From the NCBI RefSeq assembly GCF_030272615.1, contig NC_081407.1, positions 315,980,456-316,044,455 on the forward strand: a stretch of DNA of 64,000 nt, read 5' to 3'. Every line of letters begins with the position of its first letter. Positions within the stretch are counted from its first letter, which is position 1. The notes under the pieces are model-generated. The model ran no database searches. It was not told the origin of the DNA and saw only the letters and a list, made by a program, of their open reading frames with translations. The translations under genes and the position numbers were made by a program. The stretch comes from Cryptomeria japonica (Eukaryota; Streptophyta; Pinopsida; Cupressales; Cupressaceae). Below, in pieces: positions 23,102 to 35,892 of this stretch.

Positions 23102-26100
23102 ATGGCTTCTTCATATGTTCTTGAATTCATTGCAAACCCTACTATTGTCAAAGTTATTAAACATCCTAGACCCGTATTCTAATTAGTTCCTAAAATTGCC
23201 AAGAAAGATGATAATATTGGTGCATTTTCCCAAATCCCTAAAGGAGTAGTTTTTGCTGAAGACCCTAGAATGTATATACATTGTCATATAGAGGAATTAG
23301 GTGATGAGGAAATTAAGAATATGTATAAATCTATAATTTGTGATGAATCCGGAAATATCAAACCCGAACACAAGATAGTAGAAACCCTAGGTTTCACTGA
23401 AATTCTCACTATCCCGGATTTTCCCAAGGATGTTATAAGGATAGTACTAAGTAGGGTACATGGCACATTCTTCTGGTTGGACTCAGTTCACAAAATCATA
23501 AAAGAAGTAGTAAAGGTTGTGACAGGGTTACCTTCCACCAATAACAGACCTGATAAAACAAAGAAGGTCTCAAATGACCTAGTGATTAACCTCACTGGTG
23601 CAACATCTGATAAGAGATCCTTAAGGGTAAATGATGTAATGGATATCAATGTATTCATCAGTACGATCTTAGGCTACAAAACCTCACATGCAAATAGGCT
23701 AAACTCAGTCTCTAGCCTATGCATAAAAATTGCCTAGGACATGGTTAATGATAATGCAAAAATAGATGTGTGTGAATGGATTAAAGATGAACTAATTGAC
23801 AATTTGGGAAAGATAAAGAAAGACAAAAAGGGAACATTTAGATTTGGAAACCTACTTGTCTGTCTAATGCTACACATAACCAAACAAGTACCCCATATTG
23901 GTAACAGAAATCTTGGTTTTGATATACCGGTAGGCAAACAGTTGTCAAATTTACTAAACAACATGGGAGAGAACAGAGAAAAGAACATAAATGAGTATTT
24001 TTAGGCACTGAAGGCTCGGATGAAGACTAGAGTCAGATTGTCACAAGCAATTGTGAACAAGTATAAGGATGAAATCTGTTTTGTTATAAAGAAGGATGAA
24101 ATTTGGATGGAGGCAGTTATCCCAAGAACCATCTGGGTTACTGAAATGGGGTATGAAACGGATGACCACATAATAGAAACATATGCAAACACCCTCCTAG
24201 AAGCACCTAAGGAACCCAAAGAAGAGGTATTTGGCAGTGCTGAGACTATTGAAAAACAAATTCAATCAAAGAAAAATATTAAAAAGGTTGAAGCAACAAT
24301 TAGAAAAGGATCCAAGCAAGCAAAATCTATTAAGGAAGATGTAATTAAACAAACTGGTATTACTGAAGATGAGTTAGAAGCACTTCAACCAGAAATTCAC
24401 CTTTCACCGGTTGGAACTTCTTCAAAAAGTGGCATACCAGCTACATCCAAAAGAGTTGTGAGAAAAAGGAAATCTCCACCAGTATCTTCACCTTCTCCTA
24501 GAAGAACAAGACAAAAACAATAGGTAGTAAGGCCCCCAACAAAGAAATTAACTCTGAAAAAGAAAAAGGTGACTCCTAAGAAGAAGTCTATAGCTCCTAT
24601 TGATAAATTACTAGATGAAATTACTGAGGATGGTAAATTGAAAAATATCAGCAAAATGTATAACACATTATCAGATGATGACAAAGATAAAGTAGAGAAC
24701 AGTGTAATATTGCACTTAGATATTTTTAAGAAATTTTTGATGCAAGTTGTTGATGAAATGTCAACAGATCTCTACAACAGACTTGAAGCTAGGAGAGTAG
24801 GTATTATTGAACTTGATAAGAAAATAAAAATTGAAAAATTACTTGTTGTACATCCTGTCAACTCACCTGATGAGATAGATAAATTGATCTCAGAGGCTAA
24901 CTGGTCAGTATTTTCAACTACTCACCGGAATGTAGCACTAATGGCAGGGAGAGTGAATGAGGTAACAAAAGAAACGACTAATGCATGGGACATATTCCTT
25001 GTAGAGAAGGAAAAGCAGGAAGAGTATCGAAGCCCTAAAACCATCAAGGTATATCAAAAGGATAAGGGAAAAGGTAAGGTTGGTGGACCACCCAGCATAA
25101 AAATAACAAATAACTTATCCCCACCGCCTCTAGATACTCCACCGGTAGTTACCACTGACAATCAACTGGCTAGTGAGAGTATGGACATACCACATGAGGA
25201 CACAAATCCTAATTCTGAGGTGTTATATACAATAAACATTGACACTCAGAAAGTCAATATTATGGTAGATAAGGATTCAACAGGGAAAACAGATGTGGCA
25301 AATGAGCCACCAGCAACAGATAGCACAAAAGGTAAACCGACAGGTGACAACACTAAGAAACAGGTAGAGCAATAGGCTTCCTCACAGCAACAGGTTCATG
25401 TAGAGATAGTGCCACCGGCAACAGCTGAACAATCCAAACCTTTGCTTAAAGAAATGCAAACACAAACTGACCTACCAGAGGTCACCACAAGCAAAGAAAT
25501 TGCTCCCACCGGCAGAATATAGATTGTTGGTTCTTCCAATGCAGAATTCAAACCAACAAATGTGACAAAAGTTCTTTTGGATTCTATCAAGAAGATAACA
25601 GAGTGTAGTTCACAAGCATACAAAGCAATTGATGACACAATTCCAATTTTGAAAATGATAGCACCCAAGTGTAATGTAGATAATAAAGATTCTTTGAATC
25701 AACTTGATACATTGTCTAAGTATATTACTGACAACATTGTGACAGTTGAACAAATAAATGAGGAAGCATTCAAGGAGAAACTAGAGAAGGAAAAACCCAA
25801 ATTCTTTGAAAAGGAAATAAAGAAGTGCATGAGACAATTTGACACTCTTTTACTGGCACTATGTAATACACTAAAAGAGTTTAAAACTTTGTACATAGAT
25901 ACATGCAAAACAAACTTCTTGATAGTAGATATAGACAAGAAGATCAGCAAGGTATAGGAAGAAATAAATCAACTAGCTGATAATTTCATTAATTCATCTG
26001 AACCATTATCAGTTTTTGAGCAAAAAATAATAGGTTTTGAGGAGGAACTTCTGAAGTTGGAAAGAGAAAAGGAAAGAATAAAAGGAAAGGCAAAAGATCT

Positions 26101-26313
26101 AAAATGGAGACTTAGTCCAAAATTCGACTACCTCGCCTCCTTAAGAAAGAGATATCTGAGGCTTTAATTCAAGGACAAAAAACACTGGCACAACAAATGC
26201 AACACCTCACTGGTACAATTCAGAGGACAAAGGCCGCATTTAAAGATAGCAAACGGTTCAATGAGAGCCTAAATCTGGTATTGGCAGACCTTTTTCAGAT
26301 TGTAACCAACTAG
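23102..26313 (+). pseudogene. Large accessory ORF of element A, unknown function
   Basis: The ATG at 23102 sits in a good plant start context (AACCATGGC). The frame continues, with about eight scattered stops (the first at codon 28), for roughly 1070 codons, with one frameshift near 26145. The N-terminal part (23200-24210) is a folded-looking domain with phrases such as HGTFFWLDSVHKIIKEVV and VVTGLP. I recall this type from 'putative plant transposon protein' ORFs, but the assignment is weak. The middle is basic and Pro/Ser-rich (KRKSPPVSSPSPRRTRQKQ near 24470-24520), like a nuclear-targeting segment. The rest is acidic and helix-rich, with likely coiled coils near 25560-25950 and 26040-26110. 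No catalytic motif recognised. Confidence 0.55.
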
Positions 26314-26370
26314 TTACAAGGATGAAGCTGGAAACCACACTCAATTAACACTTTGACAACCTTTGTCATT

Positions 26371-26547
26371 GATGCCAAAGGGGGAGTAGTGGTAATGAGA
26401 AAAATAATCAGCAAATGGATCATCAGCTCAAGGGGAGCACATTTTTTTTGGTACACAATTTTTGGTAAGATAATTCTGGCAGATTCTTTTTTACGACACT
26501 TTTTGGATTTTCTCATGCATGCTGCCATCAATGCCAAAGGGGGAGAT
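26371..26547 (+). repeat. Two polypurine tract copies of element A
   Basis: GCCAAAGGGGGAGATTG ends at the LTR start (26548). An earlier copy, GATGCCAAAGGGGGAGTAG, lies about 160 bp upstream near 26371-26390. Confidence 0.7.
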
Positions 26548-27336
26548 TGTTGGCAAATGCACACTCCAATGAGATATTGTAGGTGATTGAAGGTTTTGTC
26601 ATTGATGGCAACCTTGAAATCCTATGACACCGACAAGACAATTTATCGGCACCAGCAACGATAGACTCTACATCGGTACATAGAACACCGACAGTGAAAG
26701 GAAGTATACCGACACCCAGGCCGACAGGAATTTTGTTTATAATATATTTTGTAACTAATTGTAAAATCATTATAAGCCAACTTGGAAAGTTGTAAAATGA
26801 CTCATATATGTATGATATCATTATAGAACATTTTGTAAGGAAGTATATACGCGAAATAAGGCAGACCTATTATGCGAATTATAGGTTAAGGGTTTATGTA
26901 TGAAGCAGAGCTAAAACTGGTACTGGATCTAGCATAGTAGATGCTATTTTGAAGCAGTACAAGACATTGGATTTTCATAATCCATTTTGTAAGTCAGTGA
27001 GACTTCCCATTTTGTAATTGAGCAATGAGCTCTAGGCACTTGGCCTTCCTGCATGTGGAGGACCTTATTGTAGTAGTAATATTCTCTTATTGGCCAGTAA
27101 GTGAATATTATGGGTCACAAATCCCACCGAGGTTTTTCCCACACCGGGTTTCCTCGTTAAACTATTGTGTTATGGTGTGCTTTTCATGTGGTTGATGTTA
27201 TCACTGTTTATTGCATTACTTTTTGTTTACCGGTACACAGTACTGATATGCTTTACATGTTTTAAGTTAAGAAAATTATCAAACCGGCTAGATACTGATT
27301 CACCCCCCCCTCTCAGTATCTTTGGGAATCCTAACA
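26548..27336 (+). repeat. 3' LTR of element A (789 bp)
   Basis: From TGTTGGCAAATG to CCTAACA. It contains TTTGTCATTGATGGCAAC near its start, CCACCGAGG...ACCGGGTTTCC near 27124-27156 and a C-tract with CTCTCAGT near its end. All three also occur in the SIRE-like LTRs of this window. No target duplication can be checked because the left end is lost. Confidence 0.85.
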
Positions 27337-28087
27337 CCATCATAGCTTCTCTAGTCATGGACATCCTTGAGTCGCATAGAGTACATGATTAGCAATAAAA
27401 TCAAGATATAAACACTGAATCTTTTATGTCATTCACATGTTCTCATGGTCATCATCTTGATGAATGATCATTAATAACCTTTTATTACTTGCTGTTTGAT
27501 TCATCGTTTTCCAAGTTTCATGATTCAGTTGTTACAAATTGCCTCAATTTCTATTGCTTTGTTGCTCGTCATCTGTTTCAAAACCCTAGATGTTTTGTTC
27601 TTTTCTAAGTTTTCCAAATGTTTTGGATTTTCAAAGATTTAAAAGATCACCTTAGCAAAAGGAATTAGTATTTTTCCCCCGACAAAAACAAAATTTTATT
27701 ATGGATGCACGAAGAATGATCAAAATCCAAACCATGGTGGGATAAAATGCAGATATGATTGACTCTGATAAAATCCAAGACAATGACTACAATAAGTATG
27801 TCAAAGATTGATAATTGTTGGTAAGTTGCATATTTCCTGCTAATGGTTCAGAGCAATGAATGCGAAAGATGAAATGGATGAGCTAAGATAGAGGGAAGAA
27901 ATAGATGTGAATAGGATGGAGTGAATAGGTGCGCAAGGCGATCTCATAGATGGAAGAACTCACTTTTAGATAGTGCCTGTTTACCAGGTTTTCACTGTCT
28001 AAATTTATTGCATTTTTTTCATATTTGATTTTTTTTCTTCTATTTTTGTTATTTTACACTTTTTAGAGATTTTCTTCTTTTTTTATT
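27337..28087. other. Unassigned non-coding stretch
   Basis: No ORF above background and no match to other parts of the window that I can see. It should hold the 3' end or LTR of the Gypsy element that follows, but I could not recognise it. Confidence 0.3.
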
Positions 28088-28090
28088 TTT

Positions 28091-28177
28091 ACTGATTTCT
28101 TCAGGACTTTATATGCTTTTTACTGATTTCTTCAAGACTTTATATGCTTTTTACTGATTTCTTCAGGACTTTATACC
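28091..28177 (+). repeat. 31-bp tandem repeat, nearly three copies
   Basis: TGATTTCTTCAGGACTTTAT recurs at 28093, 28124 and 28155 with one base changed in the middle copy. It abuts the end of the Gypsy integrase frame. Confidence 0.85.
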
Positions 28178-29467
28178 TCAAGCATAGAATTTCTTGAGAT
28201 GGATGGAATTGATATGTTCATCAAACCAATCACCTTTAGGGGTAGATAACTTGTATGCTTCTGAGCCATATGTTGTTACTATGACAAAAGGACCTAACCA
28301 ATTTGGTTCAAATTTTCCCTTCTTTTCTCGATCTTGCTGATTTATCGGATTTTCCCTTAGAACTATATCTCCAATTTGAAAAATGTGTGGCTTGAGTCTG
28401 TGATTATAACTTCTCGCCATTCTCTATTGATATGCCTTCAAATGATCTGTTGCATTTTGGCGACGTTCCTGAATCAGCTCAAGTTCTTGAAGTCTAGAGA
28501 CTTGTTGTGCTTCTTCTGGTATAAGACCTTTTAAGGAAACTCATAGAGAAGGTATCTCTACTTCTACTAGAAATATAGCTTCTGATCCATAGACTAAACA
28601 ATATGGAGTTGCCCCCATTAGTGTGTGAATGCTAGTTCGGTATGCCCAAAGAGCAGGATTTAGCTGAATGTGCCAGTCTTTACCACCTTCATTGACTATT
28701 TTCTTCAAGAATTACAAGATTGTTTTATTTGATGCCTCAGTTTGACCATTTCCCTATGGATAATATGGTGTATAAATTCTATGTTGGATATGGAATCACT
28801 CACATACTTCCTTCACATCTTGATTCTTAAATGGTCGTCAATTATCAATGATAATGGTCATAGGGACTCCATAGCGACAGATTATATAATTCAAGATGAA
28901 TGATGATATTTGTTTTCCTGTCACTTTTTTCAAAGGTACCACTTCAATCCATTTAGGGAAATACTTAGTAGCAGTCAAAATGAACTTATTTCCATTAGAG
29001 GATGAAGGGTTTATCTTACCTACCAAATCAAGACCCCATTGGGAGAATGGCCCTGATCCTGCCATAGGATGCAATTCTTGTGCTGGTGTGTGGAGAAGAT
29101 TCCCATGGATCTAGCATTGTTTGCATTTCTCGGCATATGTAAATGAATCTCTCTCCATAATAGGCCAATAGTAACCCAAACGAATAAGTTTCTTAGCCAG
29201 CGTTAATCCACTTGAGTGTGTGCCACAAATACTTGTGTGAACTTTGTTAAGAACTTTCCCAGATTATTCTTGTTCGATACATCTCAATAAAGTTCTATCT
29301 AGACCTTGCCTATATAATGTATCAACAATAATAGTACAATAGGATGAGTGAAAAAAAAAAATTCTTCTCTGATTGCGAGATAGGTCAGGAGGAAGGATAT
29401 TCTCTTTTAAGTATTGATAAGTTTGGTTGTATAAGGATTGATCGGTTCCAGATATGTTGCAAATCAT
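28178..29467 (-). pseudogene. Gypsy integrase
   Basis: The N-terminal zinc region lies in 29264-29467 with the usual LRCIEQE end. The core has WGLDLVGKI (first Asp) and YGVPMTIIIDN (second Asp) at 28838-29074. The C-terminal region IGDIVLRE...KFEPNWLGPFVI is the plant Gypsy integrase tail. The pieces are in one frame but separated by stops. Confidence 0.88.
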
Positions 29468-29686
29468 GTGGGTATGCTAGGATTCAATGGTAGCGTTCAA
29501 GATATCTTCCACCAAGAATTCATAACGTTGTTGATTCTCTCGATTCCGCAAAAGAGATGCTATTGTAGTCATTGCATATGTTGCTTTATTCTCATTTCTT
29601 GGGATCTGAGTGAATGATATTTCTTCAAAATATTCTTTAAACTCTTCTACCAACTATTTGTAAGGCATGAGCTTGCCATCCTTATT

Positions 29687-29923
29687 TTAATAATCATAAT
29701 TTATTTGGTTGATTATAAGTTGTGAATCACCATAAACATGTAATTCCTTAATGATCCATTCAATAGCCATTTTGAGCCCAATAGTCAATGCTTCATATTC
29801 TGCGGTATTATTTGTGCATGTAAACCACAGTCTATATAATTTTGAAATTGTGTGTCCCTGACGTGTGATGAACAAAATTCCAACGCCTGATCCATATTGT
29901 GTATAGGAACCATCAAAGTACAA
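29687..29923 (-). pseudogene. Second (archaeal-type) RNase H of the Tat element
   Basis: FDGSYTQYGSGVGILF (first catalytic Asp), NNTAEYEALTIGL (catalytic Glu) and YGDSQLIINQI (second Asp) are in standard order. This extra RNase H between the normal RNase H and integrase is known from Tat elements. Confidence 0.9.
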
Positions 29924-30235
29924 CTCCCAAAACTATGTGCTTATTGTTAGAATGTCTGCATCAAGAAATTCAATGTGCAATGGTATGTCATCTTGTAAGG
30001 GTGCTTCAGCTAATTGATCAACAATGACCTATCCTTTGATAGCTTTTTGATCAACATATTCTATATCAAACTCACTTAGTACCATAATCCATTTTGCCAG
30101 TCTACCTATCAAAGTTGACTTGCTCAGCAAATACTTTAGTGGATCTATTTTTTCTATCAGTTTCATAGAATGAGTCGGCATATAATGTCGCAGTTTCTGA
30201 GATGCGAATACAACTGCTAGGCATGTCTTCTCAAC

Positions 30236-31330
30236 TTATGTATAGTTAAATTCATAGCCTACAAGTGTTCTACTGATGTAATACACTGCTCTCTCTTTAC
30301 CTTCTTCATCATGTTGTGCTAAAAGATCTCCTAGTGATACATTTTTTGTTGAGATGTAAAGTAACAATGATTTCCCTTTGATTGGTGAAACAAGTACTGG
30401 AGGATTCATCAGATATTCTTTGATTTCATAAAATCTTCTTCGCACTTCTGATCCCATTTGAATGGAACATTCTTATGTAAGAGATTATTGAATGGATGAC
30501 ATCTATCTGCTAATTGAGAGACAAATCTTTTGATTGATTGCAATCTCCCTTGTAGAGAATGCAATTGACTTATGTTTCTAGGTGACTCCATTTCCATGAT
30601 AGCTTTGACCTTTTCTAGATCTACTTCAATTCCATGAGTTGATATAATGTACCCAAGAATTTTTCCGGAGGTTACTCCAAATGCACATTTCTTTGGATTC
30701 AATCTTAACTGATATTGTTCAAGCATGTCAAAGATTTTGCCCAATATGTTCAAATGTTCTTTCCTTGTATGAGATTTTGCAAATATATCATCTACATATT
30801 CTTCCATAAATGTATGCATCATATCATGGAAAATTATTGTCATGGCTCTTTGATAAGTTGCTCCTGCATTCTTAAGCCCAAATGGCATAGCATTCCAGTA
30901 ATAAGTACCTCATGCACAAGTGAATGATGTATTTTCTTGATCTTCAAGAGCGATTCTTATTTGATTGTACCTGGAGAATCCATCCATTAATGAAAAAATC
31001 TCATGTCATGTTGATAATTCCACAGTTATATCAATGTTGGGTAGTGGGATATCATCTTTGGGACATGCCTTGTTCAATTCTTTGAAAGTGGTGCAGACTT
31101 TTATACTTTTATCTAGCTTTGACACTAGCACAATGCTTGAAACCCATTCTGGATAGGCAACGGGTCTTATGAAACCCACATCCAATAGTTTCTTTAGCTC
31201 AACTTTTACAAGGAGAGCGATGTGTAGATGCATCTTCCTTAGCTTTTGTTTAACTGGTTTTTCTTTTGGATCTATATTGAGATGATGCATGATAAGATAT
31301 GGATCAAGTCCTAACATGTTTGCATAGGAC
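30236..31330 (-). pseudogene. Gypsy reverse transcriptase and RNase H
   Basis: RT starts with the LNIDPKEKPVKQKLR linker and VGFIRPVAYPEWVSSIV (near 31270-31130), then MPFGLKNAGATYQRAM and catalytic YVDD (30888-30790). The RNase H part includes LLLYISTKNVSLGDLLAQHD and AVYYISRTL. A stop-rich gap at 30890-31005 and a frameshift near 30450 break it. Confidence 0.9.
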
Positions 31331-33350
31331 CAAGCAAAATTTATCTGTCTTTGTTTGAATAATTCTATGTAATCTTTCCTTTCTTCATCTAATAATGATG
31401 CAACAGGATGAAGGATCTTGGGATCCTTTGTTGTGCCAATGTTTATTGCTTCTATTTGCTCTATTAGAATAGCATATCTCTCCTCAAAATATGCAGGGAG
31501 GATGTCAAACTTTCCATCTTCTAGCACCTCAAAGAGGGTTTCACCATTAGATACACCCTTTATTTTTCCTCCTGATTGATCTAGTGTTGCCATGAAATGG
31601 TTTTCAACATTAGGTTTTTTTCCTTGTTTTATTTCAATTTTGCGACTGGAAAGTTTGGCATTCTTCTGACTACAAGAAACGTTACTTGATTCCATGATGA
31701 AATATATATTAGATGTTATGGGTTTGATAGCATTAAGATATACAACTAAGTCATGATCTTTGGAAAAGACATCCAATTCAGGCTTTTCTAGGTTATCCCA
31801 ATCAATTAGTTCTAGATGAAGAAGGGGTAAGTCATTGTCATTGTTAGGTGCTTCAAGGTTCATGACATAATAGTCATAATTTTGCATAGAGTAGGTAATG
31901 TCATAGATAGAACTCTCTTGAGGATAGTCTCTCCCAAGTGCTCTCACTTCATCTCTAATGAAATCAAGATTGGTATTTTGTGATTCACAATCAAGTGACT
32001 CTTTATCTGATGTTTGTCCCTCAAATGAATGGATTATATCAATACATACATCTTTAATACTGCAAGTTCCTTCTTGATTAATTTCAATAGATTCATTTAT
32101 ATTTTCAAGTTGACATACTTGTGCACCTAACATAGAGGATTCTTTTGTTATCTTTTATCTTCTCTCGAACTCAACTTCTTTTGGACTAATAGTCAATCCT
32201 TCTTGACCATCTATTAGTTCTTCCATGGTTCTTCCATACCTTGGTATGTCTTGCTTAACATTTAATAGAAATTTGATATTTTGTTGATCTTTTGATATTT
32301 GATCAATAACTATTTGTGTTTCTTGTGGTGTTACTTCTTGTTCTTTTTCACCATCTTTCTTTTGTTGTCTTGTATATGCCTCTTTCCTCTGAATTCTGAT
32401 TTCTTCTTGTCTTCTTTCCAACTCTATTCTTTATTTTATGAAAGACGAGTCTTCATTTGTAATAGATGCTTATTCATCATCCTTTTCTTCACTTGATACA
32501 CTAGATGATAGATTTGAACCCCATTCATATTCATTTGAATATGTTTCTGAACCATTGTCTAGGATTACACCACTATATCTAACAGGAATATTATATGGTG
32601 CGAAAAGTTCTCTGATTTTGACCATTAGTTCTTTCACTGCTTCTAGAATATCTTGATCAGATTCAACGCTTATTTGTATTCCTTGAACTTGTTTGCAAGA
32701 TTCTTCTTCTCATTTCATTGCAAGTTCTTCTTGCGGTTTCTCATATTCTTCTTGTTTTTGTTTAAAGGCTACTATTTATGTTGCTTGGTGTAGCTTTTCT
32801 TGCCATGGTTCTTCTTTAGAGACTACTTTCTTTCTCCACCTTGGATGTTGATAATTGTGTTGTTTTCGCTTTGATTTTGGATATCCAAGTCTTCATTTAT
32901 CTTCTTTAGATTATGAGTGAGGACAAATAGGTTCTTAAATACCTTCTTGTCGCTTACTAATTGGTCCTTTTCCTTCATATCCCATTTTTTGCATGATCTT
33001 ATAACCATTTCCATATTGCTCTATGGGAATATTGACTTTTGTAGCTGTTGCTATGGTTTCATTTTCATCTTTGTACAACCAACTAAGAATGTCTTTGTCT
33101 TCGATTTCTTCTGCAATGTTCCAGCTCTAACAAATGCTCCATCAAACATTTCTACTGATTTTTCTGAGATCTGTGGTTGAACATTTGTAGGCTTTCCATA
33201 TGATTTAGGTGAAAGTGGCAATCTATGTAAAGAATATTTTCCCATTCCTTCATCATTTAATTTGAGCTTTTTCTCAAAGGTTTCCCATAATTTTTCTTGA
33301 ATTTCTTTGGTGCGATATACTAATTCTTTGTTATGTGGAACTCTTGTATC
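31331..33350 (-). pseudogene. Spacer between protease and RT with a G-patch-like segment
   Basis: Two kilobases of charged, low-similarity coding sequence. At about 32930-33010, in a frame shifted from the main one, the translation reads KMGYEGKGPI followed by a GI...EPI ending, as in a G-patch (an RNA-binding, glycine-rich module). The low-coordinate part has Glu/Lys/Gln-rich, probably coiled stretches. I infer G-patch from spacing of glycines only. Confidence 0.5.
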
Positions 33351-33953
33351 TTATGTTGGTTTCATATTATTGCAATATTGGTTGGAGTCTGTGCCTATAG
33401 TGACTTCTTGTCCCTCATGAGGAAACTTTACACATAGGTGATATGTAGAAGGAACTGCTTGCATGTTATAAGATAGATTCAAATCTAAAACCTGGCATAA
33501 TGTATTCCTTTCCACATGTCCTATTTTGATTGGTAACACTATAGTTCCTTTAGAAGAACTCTCTTCTTCATCATAAGCCTTAATATTTATTTTCTTCTTT
33601 GGATCTACTGCATTTTCTGAATATCACAAAGCCTTTATTAAACTTAATGCACAAATATTTAAGCCAACTCCACCATCTATGAGTACGCATTTAACACGAG
33701 TTTTATTAATGGTGACTTCAACATGTAAGGGAGCATTGTGAGGATGTTGCAAGGATGCGACATCATTTTCTAAAAATGATAAGAAATGAGGGGTTATAAG
33801 GTGTTCCACCTTGTTTTCGAACTGATCCACATCCAAGTCTTTTGAAACTATTGTTTTTGTTAGAGCTTTTTCCAAAATTTCCTTATGCATAGGTGAAACT
33901 TTGAGGAGCTCTAAAATTGATATTTGAGTGGGTATCCTTTGCAATTGTTCCAC
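33351..33953 (-). pseudogene. Gypsy aspartic protease
   Basis: CVLIDGGVGLNICALSLI carries the protease Asp in the Tat-type DGG form. Downstream is NMQAVPSTYHLCVKF, which the protease of element B also has (NMQAVPSTLHRQVKF). A stop lies near 33624. Confidence 0.8.
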
Positions 33954-34010
33954 TAAGTTATATTTTTGTGAAGTGGATGTTGATTCATTTGTTATACCTA
34001 GAAATGTAAC

Positions 34011-35740
34011 CTACGCTTTGATTCTCGTAATGACATTGATTGGTTCTAAAGGTGTGTTATCTTTAACGATGATGACATTCACCACATCATCATATGTATA
34101 AGTATAGTTCACTTTAGCTTTGCCTTTGTCATCTTTTGATTTATATTGTTCATCTTTTTCATAGTTTGGAAGTGGAGTTTTGAATGCTAGATGTGATTCG
34201 TTCATCTTATGACTATCTACTGTGATAGTTCCATTATCGATTAAACAGTGAATCAGGTGCTTCAATGTTTGACAATCATTAGTTTGGTGTCCTTTGTTTC
34301 GATGGTAATTGAAAAAATGATAGTCATTCTACCAATTAGGTTTGACTTGTGGTTCATAGTTTCTTGCTTCTGGTAAAGTAATCAATTTATTTGCAAGAAG
34401 AATTTTCAAAGCCAACTCCAAGGATTCTCCAATGTTTGTGAATTTCCTACGAGGATTGGAGAAGAAAGACTTGGATTTACTATTCTCTTGATTGTTATTG
34501 TCTGGGATTTGACTTGATAAATTGAAGATTGGTTGTTGTTTTGTAGCATTAGTGTTGTCATTTCCTCCATTGATAACATTCCTATTCTTTGACTAGAATT
34601 TAGGTTTGTCGTTGTTATTTTTGTTGTTGTTGTTGTGATTTTTATTGTAGGAATTATAGTAAAGCTTTAGCTCTGCTTTCTTTACCATTGTGTCTTCTAT
34701 TTTTAGACCATTTTCAATCATCTTAGTAAAAGGAGGAGGACAGTGCATTTTTAGACGGTAACTCATTTTACTGATAAGGTTGTCAATGAATATGTTCATT
34801 TTCTCTTGATCAGATACATCTCTTGGATACCTATAAACATTCATTTCCATCACTATAAAAATACCATGAAAGATTCACCATTCTTTTGCTTAGCATTGCA
34901 TAAATCTAGCATTGTTATCTCATTTCTTACATTGTAGCAGTATTGTGAGATAAATTTGTTCACAAGTTCTTCCAAAGATTTAATTCCAAATGGTAGTCTT
35001 GGGAACCATTCCATTGATTGTCCATTTAAACTCCTAGGGAATAGACACATCAGGTAACTTTCATCATGTGCAAATTCCATACTCGTAGTACAAAATTCCC
35101 TAATGTGATCTTGAGGATCAGATTTCCCATCGTATTTATCATATTTAAGAGTTTCACAATGTTGTGGGAATGGTATCATGTTAAACTTTTGTCAAAAGGA
35201 TATGTCCTCCAATGAATATTTATTGGAACTCATTCCATTCTGCATATCCTATATTTGTTGTTGCAAGGTTTGCATTTGTTGAGAAAGAGTTAATAAAGGA
35301 TTATCCATACCAATTCTCCTTGTATCCTCATAAGTTCTTTTATCACCACAATCTCTTCTTGCATCATCGTGGTCTTTTCTTGTTTTATCTCCTCTTGTTT
35401 CCTCATGTTTTACTTTATTGACATCCTCATTATTTGGATCATCCATGTTTTCATCATTACTCATCTCTACATCTTGTTTCAAACTTTATACTTTAAAGTC
35501 TTGTGGCAATTTAGCTCCTGATTTTGCCAACATTAGTAGGTATTTTTCCTTTTGTTTCTCCAATAACTTTTCCATTAGTTTGTCAAATTTAAAATCTTGC
35601 TCAAGGTCTCTAATGGTGTTATTGACTACTTCTTCATCAACATATGTGTATCCAAAAGTTTGAAAAATTGAATTATCTTCTTCTATTTGTTTTCGTTGTT
35701 TTCTGAATTGCTCGTATTGAGCTCTAGTCCAAACTGGCAT
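34011..35740 (-). pseudogene. gag: Gypsy gag
   Basis: Starts MPVWTRAQYEQFRKQRKQ at 35740, then an acidic/basic region, then the retrotransposon gag domain at 34850-35180 (KYDGKSDPQDHIREF, SLEELVNKFISQYC). A knuckle-like YHRNKGHQTNDC near 34300 has lost its first Cys (now Tyr). One frameshift lies near 34855. Confidence 0.85.
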
Positions 35741-35892
35741 GTGATTGCTTCGAAGAACTTCTCAAGTTTGACCTTCTAAAAAAAACAAATCAATAGGTGA
35801 ATATTGGTTTAGGAAGATAAGCTTTGTTGATTTTACCACTTTTATTGGTTTGTTGTGATAAAGTTGTTGGCCATTTGGTGAAATTGATTATG

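Larger units (their letters stand above)
13917..27336 (+). mobile_element. Element A: non-autonomous LTR retrotransposon with gag-like and large accessory ORFs
   Basis: A 3' LTR (26548-27336) matches a truncated 5' LTR (13917-14104), which is followed by a Met-tRNA primer site. A polypurine tract precedes the 3' LTR. Between them are a coiled-coil, multi-zinc-knuckle gag-like gene and an unrelated ORF of about 1070 codons. No protease, RT, RNase H or integrase of its own is visible. The pol genes inside belong to a nested Copia (14641-22142). Without that insertion the element is about 5.9 kb. LTR ends resemble those of the SIRE-like Copias nearby, so mobilisation by them is likely (inference). 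Confidence 0.82.
28178..35740 (-). mobile_element. Ty3/Gypsy retrotransposon, Tat type, coding region only
   Basis: Reading on the minus strand from 35740 down: gag, protease, a long spacer, RT, RNase H, a second archaeal-type RNase H, integrase. The second RNase H and the gag/protease wording mark the Tat lineage. Most pieces share one frame across 7.5 kb, with only about three frameshifts (near 34855, 32450-32800 and 30450) but many stops. No matching LTR pair was found. The high-coordinate side is cut off by the Copia LTR starting at 35893. Confidence 0.88.

Noticed and set aside
22951-26313. Host gene captured between LTRs
   Set aside because: Possible, but with the polypurine tract and LTR directly after it and no known host family, it is better described as an element ORF.
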